The notes under the pieces: model-generated
Database searches by the model: none
What the model was told of the DNA's origin: nothing
Seen by the model: only the letters and a program-made list of their open reading frames with translations
NCBI GenBank assembly: GCA_963814645.1
Contig: CAWFDX010000015.1
Coordinates: forward strand, 434,001 to 498,000
Direction of reading: 5' to 3'
Source: RYN-230 sp963814645
Lineage (GTDB): Bacteria > Actinomycetota > Actinomycetes > Streptosporangiales > Streptosporangiaceae
DNA: 64,000 nucleotides
Part shown: one piece after another, positions 1 to 7,247 of the stretch
How positions within the stretch are numbered: the first letter of the stretch is position 1
Layout of the letters: every line of letters starts with the position of its first letter
Translations under genes and position numbers: made by a program

Positions 1-150
1 ATCTGCCGCCGCTGCGGCGGTCATCTGGGCCATGTCTTCCGCGACGGGCCCGCTCCCACCCGCAGGCGCTATTGCATCAACTCGTGTGCCCTGGCCTTCC
101 AGCCACTGCCGCCTAGCCGCGATCGGGGCGACGGTCAGCCAGGCAGCTAA
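1..150 (+). CDS. msrB: Peptide-methionine (R)-S-oxide reductase, C-terminal part only
   Basis: The window opens inside this gene; reading frame 1 runs to a TAA stop and gives about 49 residues. The residues CRRCGGHLGHVF followed by DGP and RYCINS are the MsrB signature: the second zinc-binding CxxC, the HLGHVF motif, and the catalytic cysteine in RYCxNS. The enzyme reduces methionine-R-sulfoxide in oxidised proteins, using thioredoxin, in the cytoplasm. The N-terminal two thirds lie outside the window. An extra Cys follows the catalytic motif (NSCAL, where NSAAL or NSASL is usual), which is a minor variation. The family call rests on the motif alone. Confidence 0.85.
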   Translation: MCRRCGGHLGHVFRDGPAPTRRRYCINSCALAFQPLPPSRDRGDGQPGS

Positions 151-377
151 TGCCTGCGGCGCTGGACTTCGCCGAGCAGAATGCCGTGTTCTGCGCGGCC
201 GCTCATCAGCCCGGCTGCGGATCCAGCGCCGTGCCTAACGTGAGCCAGGCGTACAGCCAGCGGTTCACCGCGCATCCGTTCATCCAGGTTCCGCCATTCC
301 CCGCCAACCGACGAACCCGCATAACTATGTGGCCTGGCTCGTGCAGCGAACGCACGGATCTGCCGCTCTGCGCTCGG

Positions 378-653
378 TCAGTGCGGTCGGTAAACGTCGG
401 AGCGATGTTCGATGGCTACGACGGTGACCTGGCGCCTCCGATCATCGATGCGGTAGATCACCCGGTAGTCACCACGGCGAGCGCTGTGCAGCCCCTCGAG
501 ACCCAGCTTCAGCGCTTTGCCGACGCGGTGCGGGCTTGTGGCCAGTGACCCATACAGGAACTCGACGACAGCGGTTGCCACTTTCTCGGCGAGCCTGGTC
601 AGTGCCCGGCGTGATGTGGCGGTCCACGCGATCGCGAAGGCGTTCTCGCTCAC
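378..653 (-). CDS. RelE/ParE-family toxin of a type II toxin-antitoxin system
   Basis: This 91-residue basic protein has the RelE/ParE fold hallmarks: an N-terminal strand and helix (FAIAWTATSRRALTRL), then the central KALKLGLEGLHSARRGDYRVIYRID block and a C-terminal strand ending near HRSDVYRP. Members of this superfamily cleave ribosome-bound mRNA or poison gyrase; the sequence fits the RelE mRNase branch better because of the GLxSxRxGDYRVIY motif. It overlaps the upstream antitoxin gene by 4 bp, the usual sign of translational coupling, with the antitoxin made first. No truncation is visible. The target is inferred from the family. Confidence 0.85.
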   Translation of the reverse strand: MSENAFAIAWTATSRRALTRLAEKVATAVVEFLYGSLATSPHRVGKALKLGLEGLHSARRGDYRVIYRIDDRRRQVTVVAIEHRSDVYRPH

Positions 654-916
654 TGACCGGAGATCAGGCGCAGGACGTCTTCCTTGCTCAGCACGGCCGC
701 ATCGGTGGTGCTCAGCTCGGCCAGGCTTTCGCGGATATCGGCGAGCAGGCCAGCACTGTCCATGATGTCGAGCGTTTCTTCCAGGGACTCCAGGTCGTCG
801 ATGCTGATGACGACGGCAGCAGGACGGCCGTGCTTGGTTATGACGACGCGGCCGTGCTCTCGCTCCAGACGGTCCACGACCTCAGAAAGCCGGTTCTTCA
901 CATCGGCCAGGGGCAT
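650..916 (-). CDS. Phd/YefM-family antitoxin
   Basis: An 88-residue acidic protein if started at the ATG preceded by CGGAG; an in-frame ATG six codons upstream gives 94 residues. The N-terminal MPLADVKNRLSEVVDRLE and HGRVVITKHGRPAAVVIS segments are the Phd/YefM DNA-binding fold that dimerises and represses its own operon. The C-terminal acidic half is the toxin-neutralising arm. It is the first gene of a two-gene operon with the RelE-like toxin. A TATACT hexamer sits so close to the upstream ATG that a leaderless transcript starting at that codon is possible, so both starts remain open. Confidence 0.85.
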   Translation of the reverse strand: MPLADVKNRLSEVVDRLEREHGRVVITKHGRPAAVVISIDDLESLEETLDIMDSAGLLADIRESLAELSTTDAAVLSKEDVLRLISGQ

Positions 917-934
917 CTGCTCCGATACTGACAT

Positions 935-949
935 GGCTAGAAGTATAGC
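935..949 (-). promoter_or_regulatory. Toxin-antitoxin promoter -10 and likely operator
   Basis: Reading the minus strand, TATACT (942-947) lies about 8 bases before the upstream antitoxin ATG. It is framed by the inverted tetramers GCTA (936-939) and TAGC (946-949). Phd/YefM antitoxins bind palindromes over their own promoter, so this arrangement suits autoregulation. No convincing -35 was picked out. Confidence 0.4.
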
Positions 950-1166
950 TACTCTCCGACAGCATGCCAGCCCCGCAAGCCATCCTCATCTGGCTGCCGC
1001 AGGGGGCGGCGGCACCCGGTTGGACGACGCCGTTGACCAGCTCAGCGCGCTCAGCCAGGCATTCGGGCAGCAGAGTGGTCTGCACAGGCTGAAACGGAAC
1101 GCCACTGCCTGGTGACCTGGTTGTATTGCGGCCTCCGTCTGCGGGTGTAGCTGCCGGGCACCGTTA

Positions 1167-1328
1167 ATGCTGCGGTTAGCGGAAATTTCGCTTCACCGGG
1201 CTGACGACATCGGCCAGGCCGTTGGCCAGCATAAAAGGGTGAAAGGTTTGCTGCTAGCAATAGCACTCGGCGCCTGTCTGGCGGTCGTTGTGGTGATGAT
1301 TGCGGCTCACTTTCTTGCTGGGCAATGA
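1167..1328 (+). CDS. Possible small single-span membrane protein (53 aa)
   Basis: In the roughly 400-bp space between the toxin-antitoxin operon and the convergent methyltransferase, one short plus-strand frame stands out. It has an ATG, a polar 25-residue head, then a hydrophobic stretch (GLLLAIALGACLAVVVVMIA) and a short tail AHFLAGQ before TGA. The hydrophobic segment is long enough for one membrane span. A GTG at 1239 could start a 29-residue version. No good ribosome binding site precedes either start and no family is recognised, so this is only a candidate. The rest of the space (950-1166) shows nothing else I can support. Confidence 0.22.
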   Translation: MLRLAEISLHRADDIGQAVGQHKRVKGLLLAIALGACLAVVVVMIAAHFLAGQ

Positions 1329-1330
1329 GC

Positions 1331-2140
1331 TCAGGGCTTTTTCCCGACTCCGCCCAGCGCGGGCACTTCGGGGGCGTTGGGCGCGGCCGGGTCGGGGCGC
1401 CACTGGTGGATCGGCACTATGCCGGGATCGGCGAGTTCCAGGCCGTCGAAGAACCGGACGATCTGCTCGGCCCGCCGCACCCGGTAGGGGACAGCGCCGC
1501 TCTCGTTGTACTGCGCGAGCGCCTTGTCTTGCGCGGGGTCGGTATCGACGCCTTCGTACATCACCAGGTAACCTCCGGCGGGCAGCGCGTCTTTGAGCTG
1601 GTCAATGATCGACCTGGCCACCTCGTCGTCGTTGTCGCCGGGGTTGCCGATGTGGCCCATGACGCCCATCAGCATGATCGCTACCGGCGCACCGAAATCC
1701 AGCTTCGTCCGCGCGATGCTCAGCAGCGCGCCCGGATCGTAGAGGTTGGCTTCGATGTAGTCGGTACCGCCGCTGGGATTACCGGCCAGCAGGGCCCGGG
1801 CGTGCGCCAGCACAAGTGGGTCGTTGTCCACATAGACAACGCGCGTCTCCGGCGCGACGCCCTGGGCGACTGCGTGGGTAGGGTCGTGGCTCGGCAGGCC
1901 CGAGCCGATGTCCAGGAACTGGCGGACTCCCGCCTCACCGGCCACGTAACGGACCGCGCGGGCCAGGTAGTCGCGGCTGGAGCGGGCCAGGTCGAACACG
2001 CCGGGAGACAACTGTGCGTACGCATCCCCGGCTTCCTTATCGACGGGGTAGTAGTCGTCCCCGCCCATCCAGTAGTTCCAGATCCTGGCCGAGACGGGTA
2101 CCGAGGTGTCCACCCGGGCCATCAGGTCTTCTTCGCTCAC
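1331..2140 (-). CDS. SAM-dependent methyltransferase, DUF574 (S-adenosyl methyltransferase) family
   Basis: The 269-residue protein opens with DTSVPVSARIWNYWMGGDDYY, the conserved start of the actinobacterial DUF574 methyltransferases. It then has FLDIGSGLPSHDP (motif I, the SAM-binding loop), VVYVDNDPLVLAHARALL (motif II acidic residue), and later ANLYDPG and LMGVMGHI blocks typical of the family. These enzymes have a Rossmann fold; their substrates are largely unknown and many sit beside regulatory or secondary-metabolite genes. The GTG start at the edge of the frame is used; an internal ATG six codons later would also keep the whole domain. It stands alone, with no obvious operon partner. 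Confidence 0.85.
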   Translation of the reverse strand: MSEEDLMARVDTSVPVSARIWNYWMGGDDYYPVDKEAGDAYAQLSPGVFDLARSSRDYLARAVRYVAGEAGVRQFLDIGSGLPSHDPTHAVAQGVAPETRVVYVDNDPLVLAHARALLAGNPSGGTDYIEANLYDPGALLSIARTKLDFGAPVAIMLMGVMGHIGNPGDNDDEVARSIIDQLKDALPAGGYLVMYEGVDTDPAQDKALAQYNESGAVPYRVRRAEQIVRFFDGLELADPGIVPIHQWRPDPAAPNAPEVPALGGVGKKP

Positions 2141-2152
2141 GCCGCCCCCCAG

Positions 2153-2317
2153 TCAGCTTTTGCCGGACAAGAGAGCGCAGCCGTTCTGCTGCGTGCCGTG
2201 CAGCGAGAAACTGGTCACGTACGCGCCCGACGCGTCGATGGCGAAACGCATGACGAGGATCCCGGTGGTAAAGACAAGCGTCGGCTCGCTGATACCGGCT
2301 GGTGCGCCCCGGTGATC
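2153..2317 (-). pseudogene. 3' part of secreted-protein gene cut by IS3-family element
   Basis: This minus-strand segment encodes 54 residues plus stop (DHRGAPAG...ALLSGKS) and has no start of its own. It is the downstream half of the secreted-protein gene whose 5' part lies on the other side of the insertion sequence. Joining the two directly at the element ends gives PGS-DHRGAPAG in one frame and a protein of about 213 residues. The segment includes EPTLVFTTGILVMRF and a GCALLSG tail. I do not recognise the family. Confidence 0.7.
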
Positions 2318-2348
2318 TTGGAGACTGGTCCGCTTGGCTGCCTGTCGC

Positions 2349-3209
2349 TCAGGCGGCCGATGCTTGTGCCTGGTAGAACGCTTCCTCGTATTCGAGCGGC
2401 GAAACGTTCTTACAATAAGAGTGTATCCTTTTAGCGTTGTACCATTCAACCCATTCCATAGTGGCCTTCGTCACATCGGCGATTCCTTTCCACGGGCCGC
2501 GCAGGTCGATGAGCTCCCGCTTGTACAAGCTGTTGAGCGACTCCGCAGCGGCATTATCGTACGAATCGCCCTTGGACCCGACAGAGCGAACGGCACCGAC
2601 CTCGTCCAGCCGATCGGTATAGCAGATCGACGTATATTGCACACCACGATCGGAATGGTGGATGAGCCGGTCTCCGACGCGGTCTTTCCGCCTCCAGATT
2701 CCCATTTCAAGAGCATCGAGGGCGAGTTCGGCGCGCAGGTGATCTGCGACAGCCCACCCGACGATCCCGCGCGAATAAAGGTCCATGACGAACGCGGTGT
2801 AGCACCATCCGGACGCGGTCGGCACATAGGTGATGTCCGCGACCCAGCGGGCGTTCGGTGCCGCCGCGCCGAAATCACGCTCCAGCAGGTCAGATGGGCG
2901 ATCGGCGGGATCAGAGGCCACCGTGGTCCGCGGCTTCTTCGCCGGCGTGCCCACCCCGGCGATGCCCAGTTCGCGCATCAGGCGCTCCACCGTGCAGCGG
3001 GCCACCGCGACACCGGCCGCGTTCAGCTCCAGCCAGATCTTCCGCGCCCCATAGATGCGGTTGCCCGGCCCCGGCTGATCCCAGACAGCCATAATCCGTT
3101 CTTTCAGCTTCTCATCACGCAACCGGCGATCCGGCGGCCTGGCCTCGCGGCGTTTCGCGGCATAATACGTGCTGGATGGAAAACTCAGGGCAGCGCAGAT
3201 CGGCTCCAC
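2349..3209 (-). CDS. IS3-family transposase OrfB (DDE integrase domain)
   Basis: The frame gives 286 residues from its first ATG, but it is open further upstream and reads ALVGFVDTYRDRFGVEPIC, the usual start of OrfB, so the real product is an OrfAB fusion made by a -1 frameshift. The catalytic triad can be placed: the first Asp in WVADITYVPT, the second in HHSDRGVQYTS, and the Glu in AAAESLNSLYKREL with its following K/R. An HTH_21-type region (YGARKIWLEL, CTVERLMRELGIAG) comes before the catalytic core. It catalyses cut-and-copy transposition of its own element through a circular intermediate. No internal stop or deletion is seen. Confidence 0.93.
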   Translation of the reverse strand: MEPICAALSFPSSTYYAAKRREARPPDRRLRDEKLKERIMAVWDQPGPGNRIYGARKIWLELNAAGVAVARCTVERLMRELGIAGVGTPAKKPRTTVASDPADRPSDLLERDFGAAAPNARWVADITYVPTASGWCYTAFVMDLYSRGIVGWAVADHLRAELALDALEMGIWRRKDRVGDRLIHHSDRGVQYTSICYTDRLDEVGAVRSVGSKGDSYDNAAAESLNSLYKRELIDLRGPWKGIADVTKATMEWVEWYNAKRIHSYCKNVSPLEYEEAFYQAQASAA

Positions 3210-3250
3210 ACCAAACCGATCCCGATACGTATCGACGAACCCGACGAGCG

Positions 3251-3568
3251 CTACAGTTTGAAGTCGAGTTCCCGGGCGAAATAACTACTGGCCGCCCGCA
3301 GAATCTCATTCACCCGCTCCAGCTCGGCCACCCGGCGCTTCAGCACCCGGATCTCCGCCGCCTCCTCCCGCGACGTCCCAGGACGCGTCCCGGCATCGAC
3401 CTCAGCCTGGCGCACCCACTTCCGCAGCGTCTCCGCCGAACCGATACCCAACTGCATGGCCACCGACGTAATCGCGGCGAATTCCGTGTCGTACTCGCTA
3501 CGCACGTCGGCGACCATCACCACCGCCCGCCGGCGCAGCTCCGCAGAGTAAGGGGACTTTCGAGCCAT
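3251..3568 (-). CDS. IS3-family transposase OrfA (HTH protein)
   Basis: The 105-residue OrfA begins MARKSPYSAELRRRAVVMV, contains a helix-turn-helix (AITSVAMQLGIGSAETLRKWV) that binds the element ends, and ends with a leucine-zipper-like helix (LKRRVAELERVNEILRAA). The chosen ATG follows an AGGAGG; a TTG eight codons upstream is an alternative. The orfB frame lies at -1 relative to this one, and the two are open together only between about 3251 and 3286, so ribosomal slippage must occur there. No textbook slippery heptamer is obvious. It is the first gene of the element. Confidence 0.88.
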   Translation of the reverse strand: MARKSPYSAELRRRAVVMVADVRSEYDTEFAAITSVAMQLGIGSAETLRKWVRQAEVDAGTRPGTSREEAAEIRVLKRRVAELERVNEILRAASSYFARELDFKL

Positions 3569-3600
3569 GACTTGATCTTCCCTCCTGATCAAGTCTCCAA

Positions 3601-4077
3601 CGAACCCGGGATGACCCAGGCCGCCTTGAGGGCTGCCTCGCTCATCGGCCCGAACAGCTGGGCGTTGGTGCCGGTCGTCACGTACGTGCCGGTGGCCAGC
3701 GCACCTGGCACTTGCGGCGTTGCGTCGTAGGTAAACCAGTTGGGCCCGCTGACATTGCGGACGATGGTCTTTCCGGTTGTTTCGTTGGTGAAGCTGCTCA
3801 CCAGCAGGCCTGAGGTCTTGGTGGGGTAGTACGGCGGATCGCTCTGCGCGGCAAAGCCCCCCGGGATGGGCGTCCCGTCGGCCAGCGTCGTGGTGACCTG
3901 CTTGTCCACCACGTTGCTGCTGGAAACGTTGAACGCGGCAGGCGTGTTCGGATAGCAGGTGTACGTGGTCGTCGCCTGGGCGGTGGCCGTAGTTTCAGCT
4001 TGGGCGGCGGTGGCCGGAACGGCGACGGCAAGTAAGGCGGCGATGGGCAGGAACACTGCGATTTTGGCATGCCTCAT
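3601..4077 (-). pseudogene. 5' part of secreted-protein gene interrupted by IS3-family element
   Basis: This encodes 159 residues before running into the insertion sequence, where three more codons and a TGA (to 3589) would end a truncated product. It begins with a clear Sec signal peptide: MRHAKIAVFLPIAALLAV, then AVPATAAQA with cleavage expected after AQA. The mature part is Thr/Ser/Asn rich, with one Cys, and contains a TNETTGKTIVRNVSGP stretch. The missing C-terminus is the segment at 2153-2317. I know no named family; many actinomycetes secrete small proteins of this sort. The insertion probably abolished function. Confidence 0.75.
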
Positions 4078-4300
4078 AGCGGAAATGTCCCTTCGGCAGG
4101 TGGCATGGTGCGAGATCGCCGGCCGACGGTTGAGCCAAGGTGGGAATGCGCATCCGCATCGGTAACGCGCCAGAGGTCCCCATCATTTTTGTCGCGGCTC
4201 CCCGTATAGCCTGCGAGGCCGTCTTCCGGCCAGTATCCGGAATATCACGCCGGTCCACCGGTCCCCAGTAGCGCCATCGAAAGACATGTGTAGCCGGGCG

Positions 4301-5263
4301 TCAGCTAACCGTGCCGGGCTGGCCGCCCGGGGCGAGCTGGCGGAGGACGGCGTGCACGCTGGACGTGTCGTCGTCGCCGTGCCCCTGGGCCAGCGCGGCC
4401 TGGTAGAACGCGGCGGCCAGGCTGAACAGCGGAGTCGGGCTGCGCAGCTCGGCGGCGAACGCGGCGATGATCCCGATGTCCTTGTCGTAGACCTGGGCCC
4501 GGATGCCCGGCTGCGCGTAGTCCCGCGCCGCCATGGCTGGGCCGCGCACCTCGAACATCCGGGACGTGCCCGCCCCGTCGCCGATCGCGGTGAGCACCAT
4601 GGCCAGGTCCAGGCCCGCCCGCTCGGCCAGCACCAGCGCCTCGGCGGCGGCTAGGTTGTGCACCGTGACCAGCAGGTTCGCGACGATCTTCAGCTTCATC
4701 CCGTTGCCGAACGCGCCTACGTCGTAGACCTGCCGGGTCATCGCGGCCAGCACCGGGCGGGCCCGGGCCTTGGCGGCCGCGTCCCCGCTGAGGTAGGCGA
4801 CCAGGTCCTTGCGCTGGGCCTGGGCGCCGGTCCCGCTCAGCGGGCAGTCCAGCATGGTCCCGCCGCACCCGGCCAGCGCCTGCCGCCCGGCCGTCTTGTC
4901 GGCCAGCGTCAGCGTGCTGGTCTCCAGCACGATCAGCCGGCCCAGGCCAACAGCCCCGGCGGCGCCCGCGCCCTCCGCCGCCCGGGCCGCCCCGGCGGCC
5001 AGTCCATCCGGGCCGCCCAGCACCTCGGCCAGCGCGGCCGGGCTGGGCAGCGACGTCACCACCAGCCCAGCGGACGCGGCCACATCGGCCGGCGAACCAG
5101 CGACAATGCCGCCCCGCGCGGCGTGCGCGTCCCGCGCCGCCGCGGCCACGTCGTACCCGATGACCTGATGGCCTGCCTCGAGCAAATGTGCGCTCATGGC
5201 CGAGCCCATCACGCCCAGGCCGACGAACCCGACCGGCCCAGTGGCACCTGCTGGCTGCGTCAC
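4301..5263 (-). CDS. NAD(P)-dependent beta-hydroxyacid dehydrogenase (3-hydroxyisobutyrate dehydrogenase-like)
   Basis: This 320-residue protein starts with the dinucleotide-binding motif GFVGLGVMGSAMSAHLLEAG. It has DCPLSGTGAQAQ (substrate-binding loop, DxPxSG type) and GNGMKLKIVANLL, whose first Lys is the expected catalytic residue. The all-helical C-terminal domain follows. The family oxidises short 3-hydroxy acids or reduces semialdehydes; the exact substrate cannot be read from sequence. The GTG chosen follows GGGAGG; an ATG 12 codons upstream lacks such a site. It diverges from the alcohol dehydrogenase gene next door, and the two may share a regulatory region of about 115 bp. Confidence 0.85.
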   Translation of the reverse strand: MTQPAGATGPVGFVGLGVMGSAMSAHLLEAGHQVIGYDVAAAARDAHAARGGIVAGSPADVAASAGLVVTSLPSPAALAEVLGGPDGLAAGAARAAEGAGAAGAVGLGRLIVLETSTLTLADKTAGRQALAGCGGTMLDCPLSGTGAQAQRKDLVAYLSGDAAAKARARPVLAAMTRQVYDVGAFGNGMKLKIVANLLVTVHNLAAAEALVLAERAGLDLAMVLTAIGDGAGTSRMFEVRGPAMAARDYAQPGIRAQVYDKDIGIIAAFAAELRSPTPLFSLAAAFYQAALAQGHGDDDTSSVHAVLRQLAPGGQPGTVS

Positions 5264-5379
5264 GGCAACCTCCCTGCCCGACGTCCGCCCCGCGGACATT
5301 GCAGCACATCCCGGCGGGCCCGTCAGGAGTCAGCCGCCGTCCTTGACGCGCCCGGCAGGGCACCGGGACACTCCACACC

Positions 5380-6393
5380 ATGCGGGCAGTCGTGCTCGAC
5401 CAGGCCGGAGTGGGCGTTCAGAAAGTAGCGCCGCCGGAGCCGGGGGAACGCGCGCTGGTGCGGGTGGCGCAGGCCGGCCTGTGCGGAACCGATTTAAAGA
5501 TCGCCGCCGGGGAGATCCCGGTCGCGCGGCCCCGGGTGCTCGGCCACGAGATGACCGGCTGGGTGGACCGGGCCGGAGCCCGCGGGCTGCTCCCAGCCGG
5601 CACCCCGGTGCTGGTCAACCCGGCCGTGTTCTGCGGGCACTGCGAGCTGTGCCGGCGCGACCTGCCCCAGTTGTGCCCGGCCGGCGGGCTGCTTGGCCGG
5701 GACGCCGACGGGGTGTTCGCCGACCTGGTGGCGGTGGACGAGGCCTGCCTGCACCCGCTGCCGGCCGGCCTGCCCAGCGACGGGGCGGCGCTGCTCCAGG
5801 TGCTGTCCACCTGCGTGCACGCGCAGTCGCTGCCCACCGTGCACCCCGGGGACAGCGCCGTGGTGGTCGGCCTTGGGGTCGCCGGGCTGCTGCACGTCCA
5901 GCTGCTCCGCGACCGTGGCGTGCCGGTCATCGTGGGGGTGACCAGGTCGGCGGCCAAGCGTGAGCTGGCCCGGCGGTTCGGCGCCAGCGAAGCGGTCGGG
6001 CCCGAGGACGCGGCGGAAGCGGTCGCCGCCCAGACCAGCGGGCGCGGCGCCGACCTGGCCATCGAGGCCGCGGGCAGCCAGCAGACCCTGGTCCAGGCCA
6101 TGCGGCTGGCCGCGCCGGGCGGGACCGTGCTGGTCTACGGGACCACGGCGCCGGCCGCGGACGGCCTGCCGACCTACGACTGCTACCTCAAGGAGCTCAC
6201 CATCCGGAACACCAGGGCCGCCCGGCCCCGGGACTGCGATCTGGCCATCCGGCTGTACGCCGACCGCCGGGTGGACCTGGCGCCGCTGGTCACCGCGCGG
6301 TTCCCGGTCGAGCAGGCCGGGCAGGCGCTGGCCGCGTGCGCCGAGCCGGGCCAGCTCAAAGTGGTGCTCGACGTGGCCCGCCAGCCCGCGTGA
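5380..6393 (+). CDS. Zinc-dependent alcohol dehydrogenase family protein (MDR superfamily)
   Basis: The 337-residue protein has the medium-chain dehydrogenase layout: an N-terminal GroES-like catalytic domain with CGTD (Cys ligand of catalytic zinc) and GHEMTG (His-Glu), then CGHCELCRRDLPQLC, the four-cysteine structural zinc loop. A Rossmann domain follows (VVVGLGVAGLLHVQLL). It resembles threonine or sorbitol dehydrogenase-like enzymes, but the substrate is not determinable. It faces away from the hydroxyacid dehydrogenase gene, so the pair may act on related short-chain hydroxy compounds; that is inference from position only. Length and motifs are complete. Confidence 0.87.
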   Translation: MRAVVLDQAGVGVQKVAPPEPGERALVRVAQAGLCGTDLKIAAGEIPVARPRVLGHEMTGWVDRAGARGLLPAGTPVLVNPAVFCGHCELCRRDLPQLCPAGGLLGRDADGVFADLVAVDEACLHPLPAGLPSDGAALLQVLSTCVHAQSLPTVHPGDSAVVVGLGVAGLLHVQLLRDRGVPVIVGVTRSAAKRELARRFGASEAVGPEDAAEAVAAQTSGRGADLAIEAAGSQQTLVQAMRLAAPGGTVLVYGTTAPAADGLPTYDCYLKELTIRNTRAARPRDCDLAIRLYADRRVDLAPLVTARFPVEQAGQALAACAEPGQLKVVLDVARQPA

Positions 6394-6496
6394 CCGGCAT
6401 GGATCTGACCACGCGGAATGAGCCAAACGCGAGCTGTGTTATCGATTCCCGGACTGGCCGCGGGGCACTGTAGGCTATGTGGGCTTCCAGCTCAGC

Positions 6497-6570
6497 GGCG
6501 GAGTAGCTCAGTCAGGCAGAGCAAGCGGCTCATAATCGCTGTGTCGCCGGTTCAAGTCCGGCCTCCGCTA
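6497..6570 (+). tRNA. tRNA-Met (anticodon CAT), elongator type
   Basis: A full cloverleaf can be drawn: acceptor GGCGGAG with CTCCGCT (first pair G-U), D-stem GCTC/GAGC, anticodon stem AGCGG/TCGCT around CTCATAA, and T-arm GCCGG-TTCAAGT-CCGGC. The anticodon CAT is at 6531-6533 and the discriminator is A. CCA is not encoded. A TAGGCT (6471-6476) may be its -10. A tRNA-Met directly before rpmG and the HadAB-like genes is the standard actinobacterial order. A tRNA-Ile with modified CAT cannot be fully excluded by anticodon alone. Confidence 0.92.
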
Positions 6571-6617
6571 CCCAGCTAAACTCGTCCGTACCGCCCACCA
6601 GAGAAAGGCACTCCATC

Positions 6618-6782
6618 GTGGCTGCCACCGACGTCAGGCCCAAGATCACCCTGGCCTGCCAGGAGTGCAAGCACCGTAACTACATCACCAAGAAGAACCG
6701 GCGCAACGACCCGGACCGGCTGGAGCTGAAGAAGTACTGCCCCAACTGCCGTTGCCACCGGCCGCATCGCGAGACCCGCTAA
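6618..6782 (+). CDS. rpmG: 50S ribosomal protein L33, zinc-binding (C+) form
   Basis: This 54-residue gene starts at GTG after a GAAAGG site. It contains two CxxC pairs, CQEC and CPNC, so it is the zinc-containing L33. The KKNRRNDPDRLELKKYCP core is typical. L33 sits near the E-site of the large subunit. Actinomycetes often hold a second, zinc-free copy induced by Zur under zinc starvation; that would be elsewhere. It lies between tRNA-Met and the HadA-like gene and is probably cotranscribed with the latter, 9 bp downstream. Confidence 0.93.
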   Translation: MAATDVRPKITLACQECKHRNYITKKNRRNDPDRLELKKYCPNCRCHRPHRETR

Positions 6783-6791
6783 CCCGCGGGC

Positions 6792-7247
6792 ATGCCCGTC
6801 AACCAGGATTTCGCCGGCCGGACCTTCCCGGCCACGAAGCCCTATGAGGTCAGCCGGGTAAAGATCGCCGAGTTCGCGGACGCCATTGGCGACCCGAGCC
6901 CGGTTTTCCGCGACCGGGACGCGGCCGTGGCCGCCGGGTACCCGGACGTGATCGCGCCGCCCACCTTCCCCATCGTGGTCACCATGGCCTCCTCCGGCTC
7001 GGCCGTCGCCGACCCGGAGCTTGGCATCAACTACGCCATGGTGGTGCATGGCGAGCAGCGCTTCGAGTACACCCGGCCGCTGCGCGCCGGTGACATGGTC
7101 ACCGCGCAGTCCACCATCGAGAGCATCCGGCAAGTCGGCAGCAACGTGCTGATGACTACCCGTACCGACCTGCAGACGGTGGCCGGGGAGCACGTGTGCA
7201 CCGCGTTTTCCATCATCGTGGAACGCGGGGGGGTTGGGGTGGCATGA
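6792..7247 (+). CDS. hadA: FAS1-like dehydratase, HadA-type subunit
   Basis: The 151-residue protein belongs to the N-terminal MaoC-like dehydratase family: YEVSRVKIAEFADAIGDPSPVF, PPTFPIVVTMAS and HGEQRFEYTRPLRAGDMV are its landmarks. In mycobacteria HadA pairs with HadB to dehydrate 3-hydroxyacyl-ACP in fatty-acid elongation (FAS II); in other actinobacteria the pair's substrate is less certain. This subunit has the hot-dog fold but lacks the catalytic Asp/His pair, which its partner supplies. Its stop overlaps the start of the next gene in ATGA, pointing to equal, coupled synthesis of the two subunits. Confidence 0.85.
   Translation: MPVNQDFAGRTFPATKPYEVSRVKIAEFADAIGDPSPVFRDRDAAVAAGYPDVIAPPTFPIVVTMASSGSAVADPELGINYAMVVHGEQRFEYTRPLRAGDMVTAQSTIESIRQVGSNVLMTTRTDLQTVAGEHVCTAFSIIVERGGVGVA

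Larger units (their letters stand above)
2318..3600 (-). mobile_element. IS3-family insertion sequence (about 1.28 kb)
   Basis: The element carries overlapping orfA and orfB in the -1 arrangement typical of IS3 elements. The inward-reading ends share TTGGAGACT (2318-2326 and, inverted, 3592-3600), with looser similarity beyond. It sits inside a secreted-protein gene. No 3-4 bp target duplication can be seen at these ends, which is unusual for IS3. The length is normal for the family and both frames are undamaged, so it may still be active. Confidence 0.85.

Noticed and set aside
32..548. Plus-strand frames between msrB and the toxin gene
   Set aside because: The first overlaps msrB out of frame and the second is antisense to the toxin; neither shows a ribosome binding site or family features. 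The space 151-377 appears empty.
882..1266. Minus-strand frames upstream of the antitoxin
   Set aside because: Short, without start signals or conserved motifs; one would overlap the antitoxin start.
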